Of a stretch of DNA of 64,000 bases, positions 34,122 through 42,789 are shown one piece after another (within the stretch, counting starts at the first letter, position 1; every line of letters starts with the position of its first letter). The notes beneath the pieces are model-generated. The model was not told the DNA's origin. It made no database searches and worked only from the letters and a program-made list of their open reading frames with translations. Both the position numbers and the translations under genes were made by a program. The stretch is from Limivivens faecihominis (GTDB lineage Bacteria > Bacillota > Clostridia > Lachnospirales > Lachnospiraceae): the NCBI RefSeq assembly GCF_020686945.1, contig NZ_JAJEPR010000001.1:186001-250000 (forward strand), given 5' to 3'.

Positions 34122-34895
34122 ATGGAAGATAAAGAGCGAGAGCTGATATTTGAGGTGGCCGGCATGGCCGGAGATATCCTGCTCCGAAGCGGGGCGGAGA
34201 TCTCCCGGGTGGATGAGACCATGCGGCGGATCGCCTGCGCTTATGAGCTGGAAAACGTCAGCACTTTTGTACTGAGTAACGGTATTTTTCTGACTTCCGA
34301 GACGGAAGGCAGCAACCATCAGGTGCGGGTGCGCCATATTCCGCTGGCCGGGGCCAGACTGGACCGGATCGATGCGGTGAACGAGCTGTCGAGAGAGATC
34401 GAGCTGGGCTTTTTCACACCCACGGAAGCCAAAGCGAAATTAAAAGAGATTGAGAAGCTGCCCCAGAAGCCGGGCTGGCACCAGATTCTGGCAGCCGGTA
34501 TCGGAAGCGGAGCCTTCTGCTTCCTCTTCGGCGGGGATGTGCTGGATTCGCTGGCGGCTTTCCTGGCAGGCTTTATCCTGTATCTGTATGTGCTGGATGT
34601 GGTGAAGGGGCGGCTTTCCAAGATCGCCACCAACGCCAGCGGTGGAGCTCTGGTCATGGCGCTGACCCTGCTTTTTTACCGGCTGGGCTTCGGGCACCAT
34701 CTGGATCTCATGTCTGTGGGGGCCCTGCTTCCGCTGATTCCGGGAGTGGCCTTTACGAACTCGATCCGGGATTTCGCCGATCAGGACTATATCGCCGGGG
34801 CGGTACGGTTACTGGACACGCTGATTGTGATTTTCAGCATCGCCCTGGGCGTGGGCCTGATGATGATGTGGTGCGGAATAGGAGGCAGCTTATGA
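34122..34895 (+). CDS. Threonine/serine exporter ThrE-like, large subunit
   Basis: 257 residues. A cytoplasmic N-terminal domain (MAGDILLRSGAEISRVDETM) is followed by about five membrane helices. The motif LPLIPGVAFTNSIRDF (about 204-219) marks the ThrE/DUF1212 family. In Corynebacterium one protein holds both halves; here they are split. GGGGGAAAC precedes the start. Four-base overlap with the next gene. Confidence 0.85.
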   Translation: MEDKERELIFEVAGMAGDILLRSGAEISRVDETMRRIACAYELENVSTFVLSNGIFLTSETEGSNHQVRVRHIPLAGARLDRIDAVNELSREIELGFFTPTEAKAKLKEIEKLPQKPGWHQILAAGIGSGAFCFLFGGDVLDSLAAFLAGFILYLYVLDVVKGRLSKIATNASGGALVMALTLLFYRLGFGHHLDLMSVGALLPLIPGVAFTNSIRDFADQDYIAGAVRLLDTLIVIFSIALGVGLMMMWCGIGGSL

Positions 34896-35359
34896 TTTTG
34901 CGTCTGATTGAAGAAGGAATCGCCGCAGGCATCGGAACCATCGCTTTTGCGCTGATGTTCCATGTGCCGAAGCAGTATTATCTCTGCGGGGGTGTGGCGG
35001 GAGCGGCCGGCTGGCTTGTCTACCGGGCTCTCGAGCTCAACGTGAATTCCCTCATGGGTCCGGTCTTTGCCGGAGCTTTCACGGTAGTTTTTCTGTCGAG
35101 GATTTTTGCCGTCCGGAAAAAATGCCCCGTGACGATGTTTCTGATCCCGGGAATTTTCCCGCTGGTGCCAGGAATGGGCATCTACCAGACCGCCCAGGCC
35201 CTGGTAGGAAGCGACTGGGATCTGGCGGCCTCCAAGGGACTGACCTCCATCAAGTTTGCTGTTGCCATCGTGGGCGGCATCCTTCTGGGCTTTGAAATTC
35301 CCCAGCGCTGGTTCTCTTTTCGGGAAAATAAAGTTCAGAAAACGGGAAAATTTTCCTGA
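34892..35359 (+). CDS. Threonine/serine exporter ThrE-like, small subunit
   Basis: 155 residues from ATG 34892, which overlaps the upstream stop (ATGA) and follows GGAGGCAGC. The longer frame from 34868 lies inside the upstream gene. Five membrane helices, with FLIPGIFPLVPGMGIYQTA as the family motif (ThrE_2 / DUF3815). It forms an exporter with the preceding protein. Confidence 0.85.
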   Translation: MILRLIEEGIAAGIGTIAFALMFHVPKQYYLCGGVAGAAGWLVYRALELNVNSLMGPVFAGAFTVVFLSRIFAVRKKCPVTMFLIPGIFPLVPGMGIYQTAQALVGSDWDLAASKGLTSIKFAVAIVGGILLGFEIPQRWFSFRENKVQKTGKFS

Positions 35360-35391
35360 TTTTCCTGAAAAATGAAAAAATCAGATTTTTT

Positions 35392-35418
35392 GAGACCTTT
35401 TCGGAGGTCTCTTTTTTT
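35392..35418 (+). terminator. Terminator of the exporter operon
   Basis: GAGACCT (35392-35398), six-base loop, AGGTCTC (35405-35411), seven T. Confidence 0.82.
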
Positions 35419-35554
35419 ATTCAAAGATACAGGAAAACGACAGGCTTTGGGCGTTGTCTCTGGTTTCTTCTTCTTTTTATTGTGTTTTTACACAAAACAA
35501 CTGTGACCGATTTGTGAATAAGCTCCAAAACAACGGAAAACCACAAAAAATGTA

Positions 35555-35583
35555 TTGAAATATTGTGGAGAATGTGGTACTAT
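35555..35583 (+). promoter_or_regulatory. Promoter of the LacI-type regulator
   Basis: TTGAAA (35555-35560), 17-base spacer, TACTAT (35578-35583). The 7-bp inverted repeat TGTGGTA/TACCACA (35573-35579, 35603-35609) spans the -10 and start point and may be an operator. Confidence 0.6.
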
Positions 35584-35592
35584 TCTGAACGC

Positions 35593-35607
35593 AGGAAAAC
35601 GTTACCA
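35593..35607 (+). promoter_or_regulatory. cre-like / LacI-family operator 1
   Basis: AGGAAAACGTTACCA fits the cre consensus WTGNAANCGNWNNCW at all fixed positions but one. It lies just downstream of the predicted transcription start of the regulator, a position suited to autorepression. A near copy is at 36654. Confidence 0.5.
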
Positions 35608-35626
35608 CAGAAAGGAGCCCGAACCA

Positions 35627-36628
35627 TTGGAGATAACAATTAAAGATATTGCCGCTGACGCGAAGGTTTCCGTTTCCACGGTCTCCAGGGTTATGAACGG
35701 GTCGAAAGCTGTTAGTGATGAGTTAAGACACCGGGTTATGAGAAGCATTGAGAAGTATCACTACATACCCAATGCGGAGGCCAGAAGCCTTGTCACCAAG
35801 AACACACATCTGGTGGCGGTTCTGGAGGCGGACTTGAGAAACCCGATCACCGCGATCCATTTGAAACAGATCAGCGATGTCTGCATGAAACATAACAAAG
35901 TTGTCATTGCCTGCGATTATGATTTTGATAATAAGAAAGCGCTGGTCCTCATGGACCGGATGCTGGAGAGAAACATCGACGGACTGATCTTCCAGGGAGT
36001 TCATCTCACCGATGAGATCCTGAAGAAGCTTCATGAATTCCCCTGTCCGGTGGTCCTGGGAAACCAGGGATTATCCGGAGACGATTGTGAGTTCACCACA
36101 GTGACCGTTGACAGTTATGGAGTTGCCAGAGATATCACAGAATTTCTCGTGGGTGACGGCCACAGACGGATCGCTTATGTGGGAGGAAATGCAGAGGACT
36201 ACACCAACGGCCAGTTGAGGCTGAAGGGATACCGGGATGCCATGAAGGCAGCGGGACTTGAGATTCCTGATTCCTATATCTATCAGGGAAATTTCAGCAC
36301 CGAGGCCGGTGTGGAGGGAATGAAGAAAATCTACGAGAACAGCAGAGATCTTCCGACCGCCGTCATCACCGGTTCCGACATCATCGCCATCGGCGTGATC
36401 CGGTATCTCAAATCTTTGAATATCCGGGTGCCCGAGGATATTTCCGTGTTCGGCGTAGATGATTCGGTGTCCGATATTTTTGACCCGCCTCTTTCCACCG
36501 TGAGGATGTTTCAGCAGGGAGAGATGTTCTACGAAGCACTTTTCGGAGAGCATGCGGATGAGAAAAAGATCATCCACTTCCCTTATCAGCTGGTGAGAAG
36601 AAATTCTACCAGAAAACTTTGGCAGTGA
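35627..36628 (+). CDS. LacI family transcriptional regulator of the sugar operon
   Basis: 333 residues from TTG 35627, chosen because AAAGGAG (35611-35617) precedes it and the helix-turn-helix (TIKDIAADAKVSVSTVSRVM) then starts at residue 4. The longer ATG frame from 35555 begins inside the promoter. The sugar-binding core follows (about 60-333; VFGVDDSVSDIFDPPLSTVR near the end). It probably controls the downstream binding-protein/permease operon and itself. Effector unknown. Confidence 0.88.
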   Translation: MEITIKDIAADAKVSVSTVSRVMNGSKAVSDELRHRVMRSIEKYHYIPNAEARSLVTKNTHLVAVLEADLRNPITAIHLKQISDVCMKHNKVVIACDYDFDNKKALVLMDRMLERNIDGLIFQGVHLTDEILKKLHEFPCPVVLGNQGLSGDDCEFTTVTVDSYGVARDITEFLVGDGHRRIAYVGGNAEDYTNGQLRLKGYRDAMKAAGLEIPDSYIYQGNFSTEAGVEGMKKIYENSRDLPTAVITGSDIIAIGVIRYLKSLNIRVPEDISVFGVDDSVSDIFDPPLSTVRMFQQGEMFYEALFGEHADEKKIIHFPYQLVRRNSTRKLWQ

Positions 36629-36653
36629 GAACTGCCATTAAGTTTTCCTGATG

Positions 36654-36668
36654 AGGAAAACGATTTCT
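36654..36668 (+). promoter_or_regulatory. cre-like / LacI-family operator 2
   Basis: AGGAAAACGATTTCT shares AGGAAAACG with the site at 35593 and again misses the cre consensus at one fixed position. It lies 35 bases upstream of the -35 of the sugar-importer promoter. Confidence 0.45.
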
Positions 36669-36702
36669 TGAAAGTTTTAACCTTTTACAAAGATATTTAA
36701 TG

Positions 36703-36730
36703 TTGCAATTACGCGACATAAATATATGAT
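36703..36730 (+). promoter_or_regulatory. Promoter of the sugar ABC operon
   Basis: TTGCAA (36703-36708), 16-base spacer, TATGAT (36725-36730). The leader of about 210 bases contains an AAATGCC/GGCATTT hairpin with inner CCTGC/GCAGG (36751-36783), a family B repeat, and a CCCGGT/ACCGGG hairpin (36904-36923). Confidence 0.55.
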
Positions 36731-36810
36731 ACCAGGGTGAAAAGGTCAAAATGCCGTTCCTGCTTGCAGGATAAGGCATTTGAACTTGGAACCCGTCAAA
36801 TATGAGGAAG

Positions 36811-36891
36811 CAGCGATTTACGCAGTAAATCAGCGAATTCCGAATATTTGCAGAATTGCGGGAGCTGCGTTGCAGCGTAGCAATTCGCAGG
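36811..36891 (+). repeat. 81-bp dispersed palindromic repeat, family B copy 2
   Basis: About 91 percent identical to 6529-6608, with hairpins GATTTAC/GTAAATC and GAATTGC/GCAATTC conserved. Located in the leader, 55 bases before the binding-protein gene. Confidence 0.8.
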
Positions 36892-36946
36892 AATCATTCA
36901 TACCCCCGGTATAGGGAACCGGGAGAATTTTAAGGAGGATGAAGCA

Positions 36947-38263
36947 ATGAAAAAACATGTAGTAGCTTCTAAAATTTTAACTGGCGCACTGGCAGTTGCC
37001 ATGGTTGCATCTGTTCCGGGCATGAGCGCTATCAACGCAAAAGCTGATGATCAGGTTACCATCTCTCTGTACACCACCGTACCAGGCCATGATGAAGACT
37101 TCGAGAAATTCTGTGCAGATTTCATGGAAGCAAATCCGGACATCACTGTAAACTACATCGCTTACGACAGCAGTGAGAAACAGAAATGGATGACTCTGTA
37201 CGCAAGTGGTGAGGCTCCCACCGTTTCCCTGATGGACGCTGTTGATATCCGTGAGAACATCGAGAACATGGCAGCTTACGATCTGGAGGGCGACGATTCC
37301 TGGATCAAAGATCAGGTAGACGACAGCAACCTGGCTATCTTCAAGGATGACAACGGCAGCGTTTACGGCGTACCGAACTCCGTACAGTCCATGGGTATCA
37401 TCTACAACAAGACCACCATTGAGAAAGCAACCGGCGAAGAGTTCGATCCTTCCACCATCAAGAGCAATGCAGATCTGGATGCTCTGTGCCAGAAGATTCA
37501 GGACGGCGGCGTTTCCCCGATCATGTTCACCGGCGTTGACTGGTCTCTCGGATCTCACTTCCTGAGCCAGGTATTCAACGGAATCCAGGGTGATGAGGAA
37601 GCTCAGAAAGCTTTTGTTGAGGGCATCAAAGACGGTTCCATCGATCTGAAGACCAACGATGCATGGAACGGTGTTATGGACACCTTCGATATCATCGCTA
37701 AATACAACTACAACTCCAACGATCCGCTGGTAGGAAACACCGAGCTGGACGGCCAGGCTATGGCAAAAGGTGATGTAGCTATGTGGTTCATGGGTGACTG
37801 GGGATGGTCCTACCTTGAGGCAGTTGCAAATGCAGATGACGAGTACGGCATCATGCCCTGCCCGCTGACCGGTTCTGAGGATGATGCAGTCAACCAGGAG
37901 CTCGGCGTATTCCCGGCAAAAGGTTATTGCGTAGACGGCAGCCAGAACGACGAAGCACAGCAGGCAGCTGGTAAGAAACTGGTTGAGTACCTGACCATCG
38001 AGAGAGCACAGGATATGTCCGACGCTCTGAGCATCGCTCTTCCGTTCAAGAACGTAGACGTAACCGTAGCAAGCCCGCTGGCAAACGCTACTCAGGCTTA
38101 TGTTGCTGACGGTAAAGTACAGAGCACCTACGCATTCAGCGCACTGCTTCCGTCCGATTTCTGGAGTGAGAATGGTGCAGTTATGCAGCAGTATCTGGTA
38201 GGCCAGATGGACAGAGATACAGCTGCTGACGCTATCCAGGCTTACTGGCAGGCACAGAACTAA
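36947..38263 (+). CDS. Sugar ABC transporter, extracellular substrate-binding protein
   Basis: 438 residues. Signal peptide about 1-33 ending NAKA before DD, with no lipobox cysteine. The mature part is a family 1 solute-binding fold (VTISLYTTVPGHDEDFEKF near the start, VPNSVQSMGIIYNKTT at the hinge). AAGGAGGATGAAGCA precedes the ATG. Codon choice is more uniform than in its neighbours, as expected for a highly expressed gene. Two hairpins after the stop could stabilise its mRNA. The ligand is probably an oligosaccharide cut by the GH43, GH2 and GH1 enzymes of the same cluster (inference). Confidence 0.88.
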   Translation: MKKHVVASKILTGALAVAMVASVPGMSAINAKADDQVTISLYTTVPGHDEDFEKFCADFMEANPDITVNYIAYDSSEKQKWMTLYASGEAPTVSLMDAVDIRENIENMAAYDLEGDDSWIKDQVDDSNLAIFKDDNGSVYGVPNSVQSMGIIYNKTTIEKATGEEFDPSTIKSNADLDALCQKIQDGGVSPIMFTGVDWSLGSHFLSQVFNGIQGDEEAQKAFVEGIKDGSIDLKTNDAWNGVMDTFDIIAKYNYNSNDPLVGNTELDGQAMAKGDVAMWFMGDWGWSYLEAVANADDEYGIMPCPLTGSEDDAVNQELGVFPAKGYCVDGSQNDEAQQAAGKKLVEYLTIERAQDMSDALSIALPFKNVDVTVASPLANATQAYVADGKVQSTYAFSALLPSDFWSENGAVMQQYLVGQMDRDTAADAIQAYWQAQN

Positions 38264-38341
38264 GTACAGAGCTGCGAAGCAGTGCGGTACTTCGGTTGCA
38301 TAAACGTATAAAAAAGACAACGAAGTCCTTTTGATGATTCT

Positions 38342-38465
38342 GAATGGAGATGGCGCTTCGTCATCTCCATTCTTAACTAAAAATAAGAAGGTACCGAAGG
38401 CATGCCCTGTGTAAATCCCGCGTTTTCGCCTGATGTTCCCTTGCACAGGGGAGGTTTTCGGTATC
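38342..38465 (+). promoter_or_regulatory. Two intercistronic hairpins after the binding-protein gene
   Basis: First: GAATGGAGATG/CATCTCCATTC (38342-38372), an 11-bp stem with no T run. Second: outer arms GGTACCGAA/TTCGGTATC (38390-38398, 38457-38465) with inner CCTGTGTAA/TTGCACAGG. They probably shape differential expression of the binding protein over the permeases. The second structure is larger than such function needs. Confidence 0.6.
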
Positions 38466-38508
38466 AGATGATTCCCGTCAACTATTACAACTTCGAGGTA
38501 AAAGTTCA

Positions 38509-39384
38509 ATGAAAAAGAAGAAAAATGAGATTAAATTATTCTGCGAATTTGTAATCCCGCCGATGCTGATTTGGGCTTCTATCGTAGTGATTCCGCTGAT
38601 CTACGGTATTTATCTGACCTTCACCAACTGGAACGGTCTGTCACCCAATTATGATCTGGTAGGTTTTTCCAACTACGCCGCAATCTTTACAGATAAAACC
38701 TTCCTGTCTTCTCTGTGGAAGACCTTTGTGTATGTATTTTTTGTTGTTGTGTTCAGTAATGTACTCGGACTGGCCTTGGCTCTGCTTCTGACCTACGGTA
38801 TCAAGCTGCAGGGACTCTTCCGTACCTGCTTCTTCGCCGCAAATATGATCGGCGGTGTCGTAATGGGTTACATCTGGAACTACATCTTCTCCTTCGCACT
38901 GACCAAGGTCGGCGCTGTTACCGGCTGGGGACTTTTACAGAAATCCTGGCTGACCAGCCCGGGAACCGCACTGGTAGCCCTGATCGTTGTTGCCGTATGG
39001 CAGCTGAGCGGATATCTGATGGTTATCTATGTAGCAGGTCTGACCAACGTTTCCAAAGATATGCTGGAAGCAGCAAAGATCGACGGAGCAAACTCCAGAC
39101 AGCTTCTCCGTTTCATCAAGATTCCGATGATCCGTTCTTCTATCACAATCTGTGTATTCATGGCAATTTCCAGAGCATTCATGTCCTTCGACGTGAACCT
39201 GACTCTGACAGCCGGCGGCCCCTTCAAGTCCACCGAGCTCTTAGCACTGAAAATTTACCAGACTGCATTCAGTAACTTCGATTATGGTAAAGGCCAGGCA
39301 GAGGCACTGGTACTCTTCGTTATCGTTGCTATTATTTCTCTGGTTCAGGTATCCGTATCCAAGAAAGGGGAGGTGCAGGCATAA
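38509..39384 (+). CDS. Sugar ABC transporter permease (MalF type)
   Basis: 291 residues, six membrane helices starting IKLFCEFVIPPMLIWASIVV. The coupling loop EAAKIDGANSRQLLRFIKIP (EAA motif) is near residue 185. The stop overlaps the next start by one base, so the two permeases are translated together. The start lacks a strong Shine-Dalgarno (GAGGTAAAAGTTCA). Confidence 0.9.
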   Translation: MKKKKNEIKLFCEFVIPPMLIWASIVVIPLIYGIYLTFTNWNGLSPNYDLVGFSNYAAIFTDKTFLSSLWKTFVYVFFVVVFSNVLGLALALLLTYGIKLQGLFRTCFFAANMIGGVVMGYIWNYIFSFALTKVGAVTGWGLLQKSWLTSPGTALVALIVVAVWQLSGYLMVIYVAGLTNVSKDMLEAAKIDGANSRQLLRFIKIPMIRSSITICVFMAISRAFMSFDVNLTLTAGGPFKSTELLALKIYQTAFSNFDYGKGQAEALVLFVIVAIISLVQVSVSKKGEVQA

Positions 39385-40217
39385 TGGAAGCAAAAAAGAA
39401 ATCAAATACTGTCATCGTTTTCATCGTCGTGCTGTTACTGGCTGTATTCTTTATCATCCCGTTTTTCCTGGTTATCCTGAACAGCTTTAAGACTTCACCG
39501 GATTTCGTTGCAAACCCCTTCAGTCTTCCGACAAAGCTTCACACGGAAAACTATGAGACCGCCTTCAACACGATGAACTTCCTGAATTCCTTCAAGAATT
39601 CCATCATCATCTGTGTGATCGCAACCGGCGTCAGCGTTGTATTAAGCTCCATGAACGCTTACGTCCTTACCCGTAAAAAATGGAAAATCACCAAAGCCTT
39701 CTACATGATCCTCATCGCGGCTATGGTTGTTCCTTTCCAGGTAATCATGATCCCGCTGGTAAAACTCTACGGTTCAGGACTGGGACTGACCAACAACATC
39801 TGGCTGGTAACGTTCATCCATATCGGACTGAACATTCCGTCCCCGACCTTCCTTTACAGCGGCTTTATCACCGGTGTTCCGGTAGAACTGGATGAGGCTG
39901 CCCTGATCGATGGCGCTTCTCCTGAGAGAACTTTCTTCAGCATCATTTTCCCGCTGCTGAAACCGATTACCATGACAAACATTGTATTCGTTGCTCTTTC
40001 CATCTGGAATGACTACATCCTGGCAAGTACCCTGCTTTCTCTGAAAGAGGTAAAAACCCTGCCGCTGATGACTTACGCATTCCTGACTACCAAGTCCGCG
40101 GATTATGCTCCCATGATGGCTGGTCTGGTTCTGACCATGCTGCCGGTTATGATCCTTTATCTCTTCGGTCAGCGTTACATCATTGAGGGTATCGTGGCAG
40201 GAAGCGTGAAGGGCTGA
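39384..40217 (+). CDS. Sugar ABC transporter permease (MalG type)
   Basis: 277 residues with six helices and the EAA loop DEAALIDGASPERTFFSIIF (about 171-190), typical of the second carbohydrate permease. It overlaps both neighbours by one base. No ATPase gene is present in the operon; as in many Firmicutes a shared MsmX-type ATPase elsewhere would be needed. Confidence 0.9.
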   Translation: MEAKKKSNTVIVFIVVLLLAVFFIIPFFLVILNSFKTSPDFVANPFSLPTKLHTENYETAFNTMNFLNSFKNSIIICVIATGVSVVLSSMNAYVLTRKKWKITKAFYMILIAAMVVPFQVIMIPLVKLYGSGLGLTNNIWLVTFIHIGLNIPSPTFLYSGFITGVPVELDEAALIDGASPERTFFSIIFPLLKPITMTNIVFVALSIWNDYILASTLLSLKEVKTLPLMTYAFLTTKSADYAPMMAGLVLTMLPVMILYLFGQRYIIEGIVAGSVKG

Positions 40218-41023
40218 TGGAAAACTACAGGATTCGGAAAATCGACGCCCATACCTGGCAGCTGGAGGATCCTTTCCGTACCTACCTCTATTTAATAGAA
40301 GGTACGGAGAGGGCTGTCCTCATCGATGCGGGAAATGGTTTCAGCGGTTTGAAGGAAGTGATCGCTTCCCTCACTGACAAGCCTGTGAGCGTGGTTCTGA
40401 CTCATGGCCATTTCGACCATACCGGCTGTGCCGGACTTTTTGAAAGTTGTTCCATTCACAGAGAGGATGTTTCTGTTCTGGAAGAAGGATTTGACAGAAA
40501 AGCAAGGGAACATCAGGTAAAACGGTTTGCGGAGCTTTTTGACGTACCGCTTTCCAAAGAAGAAGAGAGATATCTCATCGATGTGAAAAAGCCGGAAAAG
40601 CTTTCCTTCCTTTCCGGGGGCGACCGACTGGAGCTGGGCGGAAGGACGCTGGAGGTTATTGAGACTCCGGGCCATACGAGAGGCTGCATCTGCTTCCTCG
40701 ACAGAGAGAATCAGTATCTCTTTGCCGGAGATACGGGCTGCAACCGTGAGATTCTGGTTTACTTTGATCACTCCGGCACCGTGAAGGACGTCATGGAATC
40801 CGATGAAAAACTTCTGGCGCTGAAAGATCAGTATAAAGAGATCTGGCCGGGCCATCACGAGTGTCCCATGGATGCCTCCATCATCGAGGACTACCGCCAG
40901 GCGGCAGAGACAATCTTGAAAAATCCCGGAATCGGAGAGAAGATTTCCCTGGATTCCGGTTACAAAATCCTGTATAATTACAAAACGATTGGAGTTTCTT
41001 ATACGGAATCTCACATTTCCTGA
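40217..41023 (+). CDS. Metallo-beta-lactamase fold hydrolase
   Basis: 268 residues. The zinc motif THGHFDHTGC (about 55-64) and further ligands in ETPGHTRGCICF and FAGDTGCN define the MBL superfamily. It overlaps the permease stop by one base, so it belongs to the sugar operon. Known activities of this fold include lactone, thioester and phosphodiester hydrolysis. A sugar-lactone or glyoxalase II-like role would suit the context but is inference. Confidence 0.82.
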   Translation: MENYRIRKIDAHTWQLEDPFRTYLYLIEGTERAVLIDAGNGFSGLKEVIASLTDKPVSVVLTHGHFDHTGCAGLFESCSIHREDVSVLEEGFDRKAREHQVKRFAELFDVPLSKEEERYLIDVKKPEKLSFLSGGDRLELGGRTLEVIETPGHTRGCICFLDRENQYLFAGDTGCNREILVYFDHSGTVKDVMESDEKLLALKDQYKEIWPGHHECPMDASIIEDYRQAAETILKNPGIGEKISLDSGYKILYNYKTIGVSYTESHIS

Positions 41024-41065
41024 GGGGGCCAGCAATGGCTCCCTTGCTTTATAAGGAGGTATCTT

Positions 41066-42709
41066 ATGGTACAGAATCCGATTTTACGCGGTTTTCATCC
41101 GGATCCCAGCCTGCTCCGGGTGGGCGACGATTATTATCTGGCGACATCCACCTTTGAGTGGGCCCCCGGCGTCCGGATCTATCACTCGACGGACCTGAAA
41201 CACTGGGACTATGTCACCTCTCCCCTGGACGATTACTCCAGGATGGACCTTCGGGGCCTCAAGGCTTCCGACGGCATCTGGGCTCCCTGCTTAAGCTGGG
41301 ACGGAGAGTATTTCTACCTTATTTATACAGTGGTCCGCGACGCCCGGGAATTTCCCGTTATGGATACGCCCAACTACCTGATTCGCGCGAAGAAGCTCAC
41401 CGGTTCCTGGTCCGATCCGGTCTACTTAAATTCCAGCGGTTTCGACCCCTCCCTCTTTCATGACGAGGACGGCAGAAAATGGCTGGTCAACATGGAGTGG
41501 GACTATCGGAAAATCCTTTCCGGGGAAAATCCCTTCACGGGCATTCTTCTCCAGGAGTACGATCCTGAGAAAAAAGCGCTGGTGGGCGAGGCGAAAAAGA
41601 TCTTCACCGGTTCTCCCATCGGCGGCACGGAGGGGCCACACCTCTACCGCCACAACGGCTATTACTACCTCATGTGCGCCGAAGGCGGAACGGGTTGGTT
41701 CCATGCTGTGACGCTGGCCCGGAGCAGGGAACTTACCGGCCCCTATGAAATTTGCCCGCACAATCCGGTTCTGACCTCCTGGGAGGGCAGCCGTGATCCG
41801 AAAGAGATAGAAAAAGCGCTGGCGAAAAAAGACTTAGGAACCAGTTTCCTCAAGAAAGCCGGTCACGCGAGCCTTGTGGAAGGGCCTGACAATCGCTGGT
41901 TCCTGGCTCATCTCTGCGGCAGAAATCTTCCGGGAATGCTCTACTGCCCCCTGGGACGGGAGACTGCGATCCAGGAAGTGGTCTGGGAAAAAGGCTGGCT
42001 GAAACTGAAGGACGGCGGCAGTGCTCCAAAAGACTCCTTCCGGGCCATCGGAGATTCGGATGCGGAAGAGAAGAGAGAGCCACTGAAAAAAGGATATCAT
42101 TTTCAGGATGAGAGCTTTCTGGAAGATTTCCAGACGCTCCGGGTTTTCTACCGGGATCTCGGGATGACGATCCACGAGAGAGAAGGGTATCTAAGGATCT
42201 ACGGCCGGGACTCCATTTTCTCCCGCTATGAACAGGCCCTCCTTGCGAGACGCCAGATGGAGCTCTCCTTTGAGGCGGCCGTCCGCTTTGAGTTTGCACC
42301 GACCTCTTTCCAGCACGGAGCGGGCTTAAGTTACCGCTACGACGAGCGAAACCAGTATTACGCTTATGTGACCCTGGGAGACAAAGGAGTAGAACTGAAC
42401 CTGCTGAGCGTGATCGCCGGAAAGACGGAGCTTCTGGCTTCCGAGCCGGTGAAGGGCCTGGCGGGCGGAGAACTCCCGGCCTACGAGCTCTCCGTCTCCG
42501 TGGAGGAGGATGCTGTCCAGTTCTTCTGGCTGGATGAGACGAGCGAAAAGCGGAAGCTGGGACCGACCCTTCATTCCTATATTCTCTCCGACGATTTCGC
42601 GGATGGTTTCACCGGAGCCTTCGTCGGCGTGGCCGTCCAGGACATGAAAGACCGGAAAAATTATGCGGATGTGGCCTGGTTTAAATATGAAGAAAGAGAT
42701 GCAAAGTAG
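41066..42709 (+). CDS. GH43 glycoside hydrolase (beta-xylosidase type)
   Basis: 547 residues, no signal peptide. The five-bladed propeller begins NPILRGFHPDPSLLRVGDDY with the catalytic Asp. A second Asp is in SSGFDPSLFHDEDG and the acid Glu is in GGTEGPHLYRHNGYYYL (about 190-206). The C-terminal beta-sandwich (about 330-547) is typical of intracellular xylosidases of this family. Other GH43 members cut arabinose or galactose links. GGAGG precedes the start. It lies in the importer operon and probably trims imported oligosaccharides. Confidence 0.88.
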   Translation: MVQNPILRGFHPDPSLLRVGDDYYLATSTFEWAPGVRIYHSTDLKHWDYVTSPLDDYSRMDLRGLKASDGIWAPCLSWDGEYFYLIYTVVRDAREFPVMDTPNYLIRAKKLTGSWSDPVYLNSSGFDPSLFHDEDGRKWLVNMEWDYRKILSGENPFTGILLQEYDPEKKALVGEAKKIFTGSPIGGTEGPHLYRHNGYYYLMCAEGGTGWFHAVTLARSRELTGPYEICPHNPVLTSWEGSRDPKEIEKALAKKDLGTSFLKKAGHASLVEGPDNRWFLAHLCGRNLPGMLYCPLGRETAIQEVVWEKGWLKLKDGGSAPKDSFRAIGDSDAEEKREPLKKGYHFQDESFLEDFQTLRVFYRDLGMTIHEREGYLRIYGRDSIFSRYEQALLARRQMELSFEAAVRFEFAPTSFQHGAGLSYRYDERNQYYAYVTLGDKGVELNLLSVIAGKTELLASEPVKGLAGGELPAYELSVSVEEDAVQFFWLDETSEKRKLGPTLHSYILSDDFADGFTGAFVGVAVQDMKDRKNYADVAWFKYEERDAK

Positions 42710-42789
42710 GCAAGTATCTGCTATAATGAAACCGTTTCCCGGGCTGTGAAAAAAAGCCCACAGACTGCAACTTTGAAAGGACATAAAAG

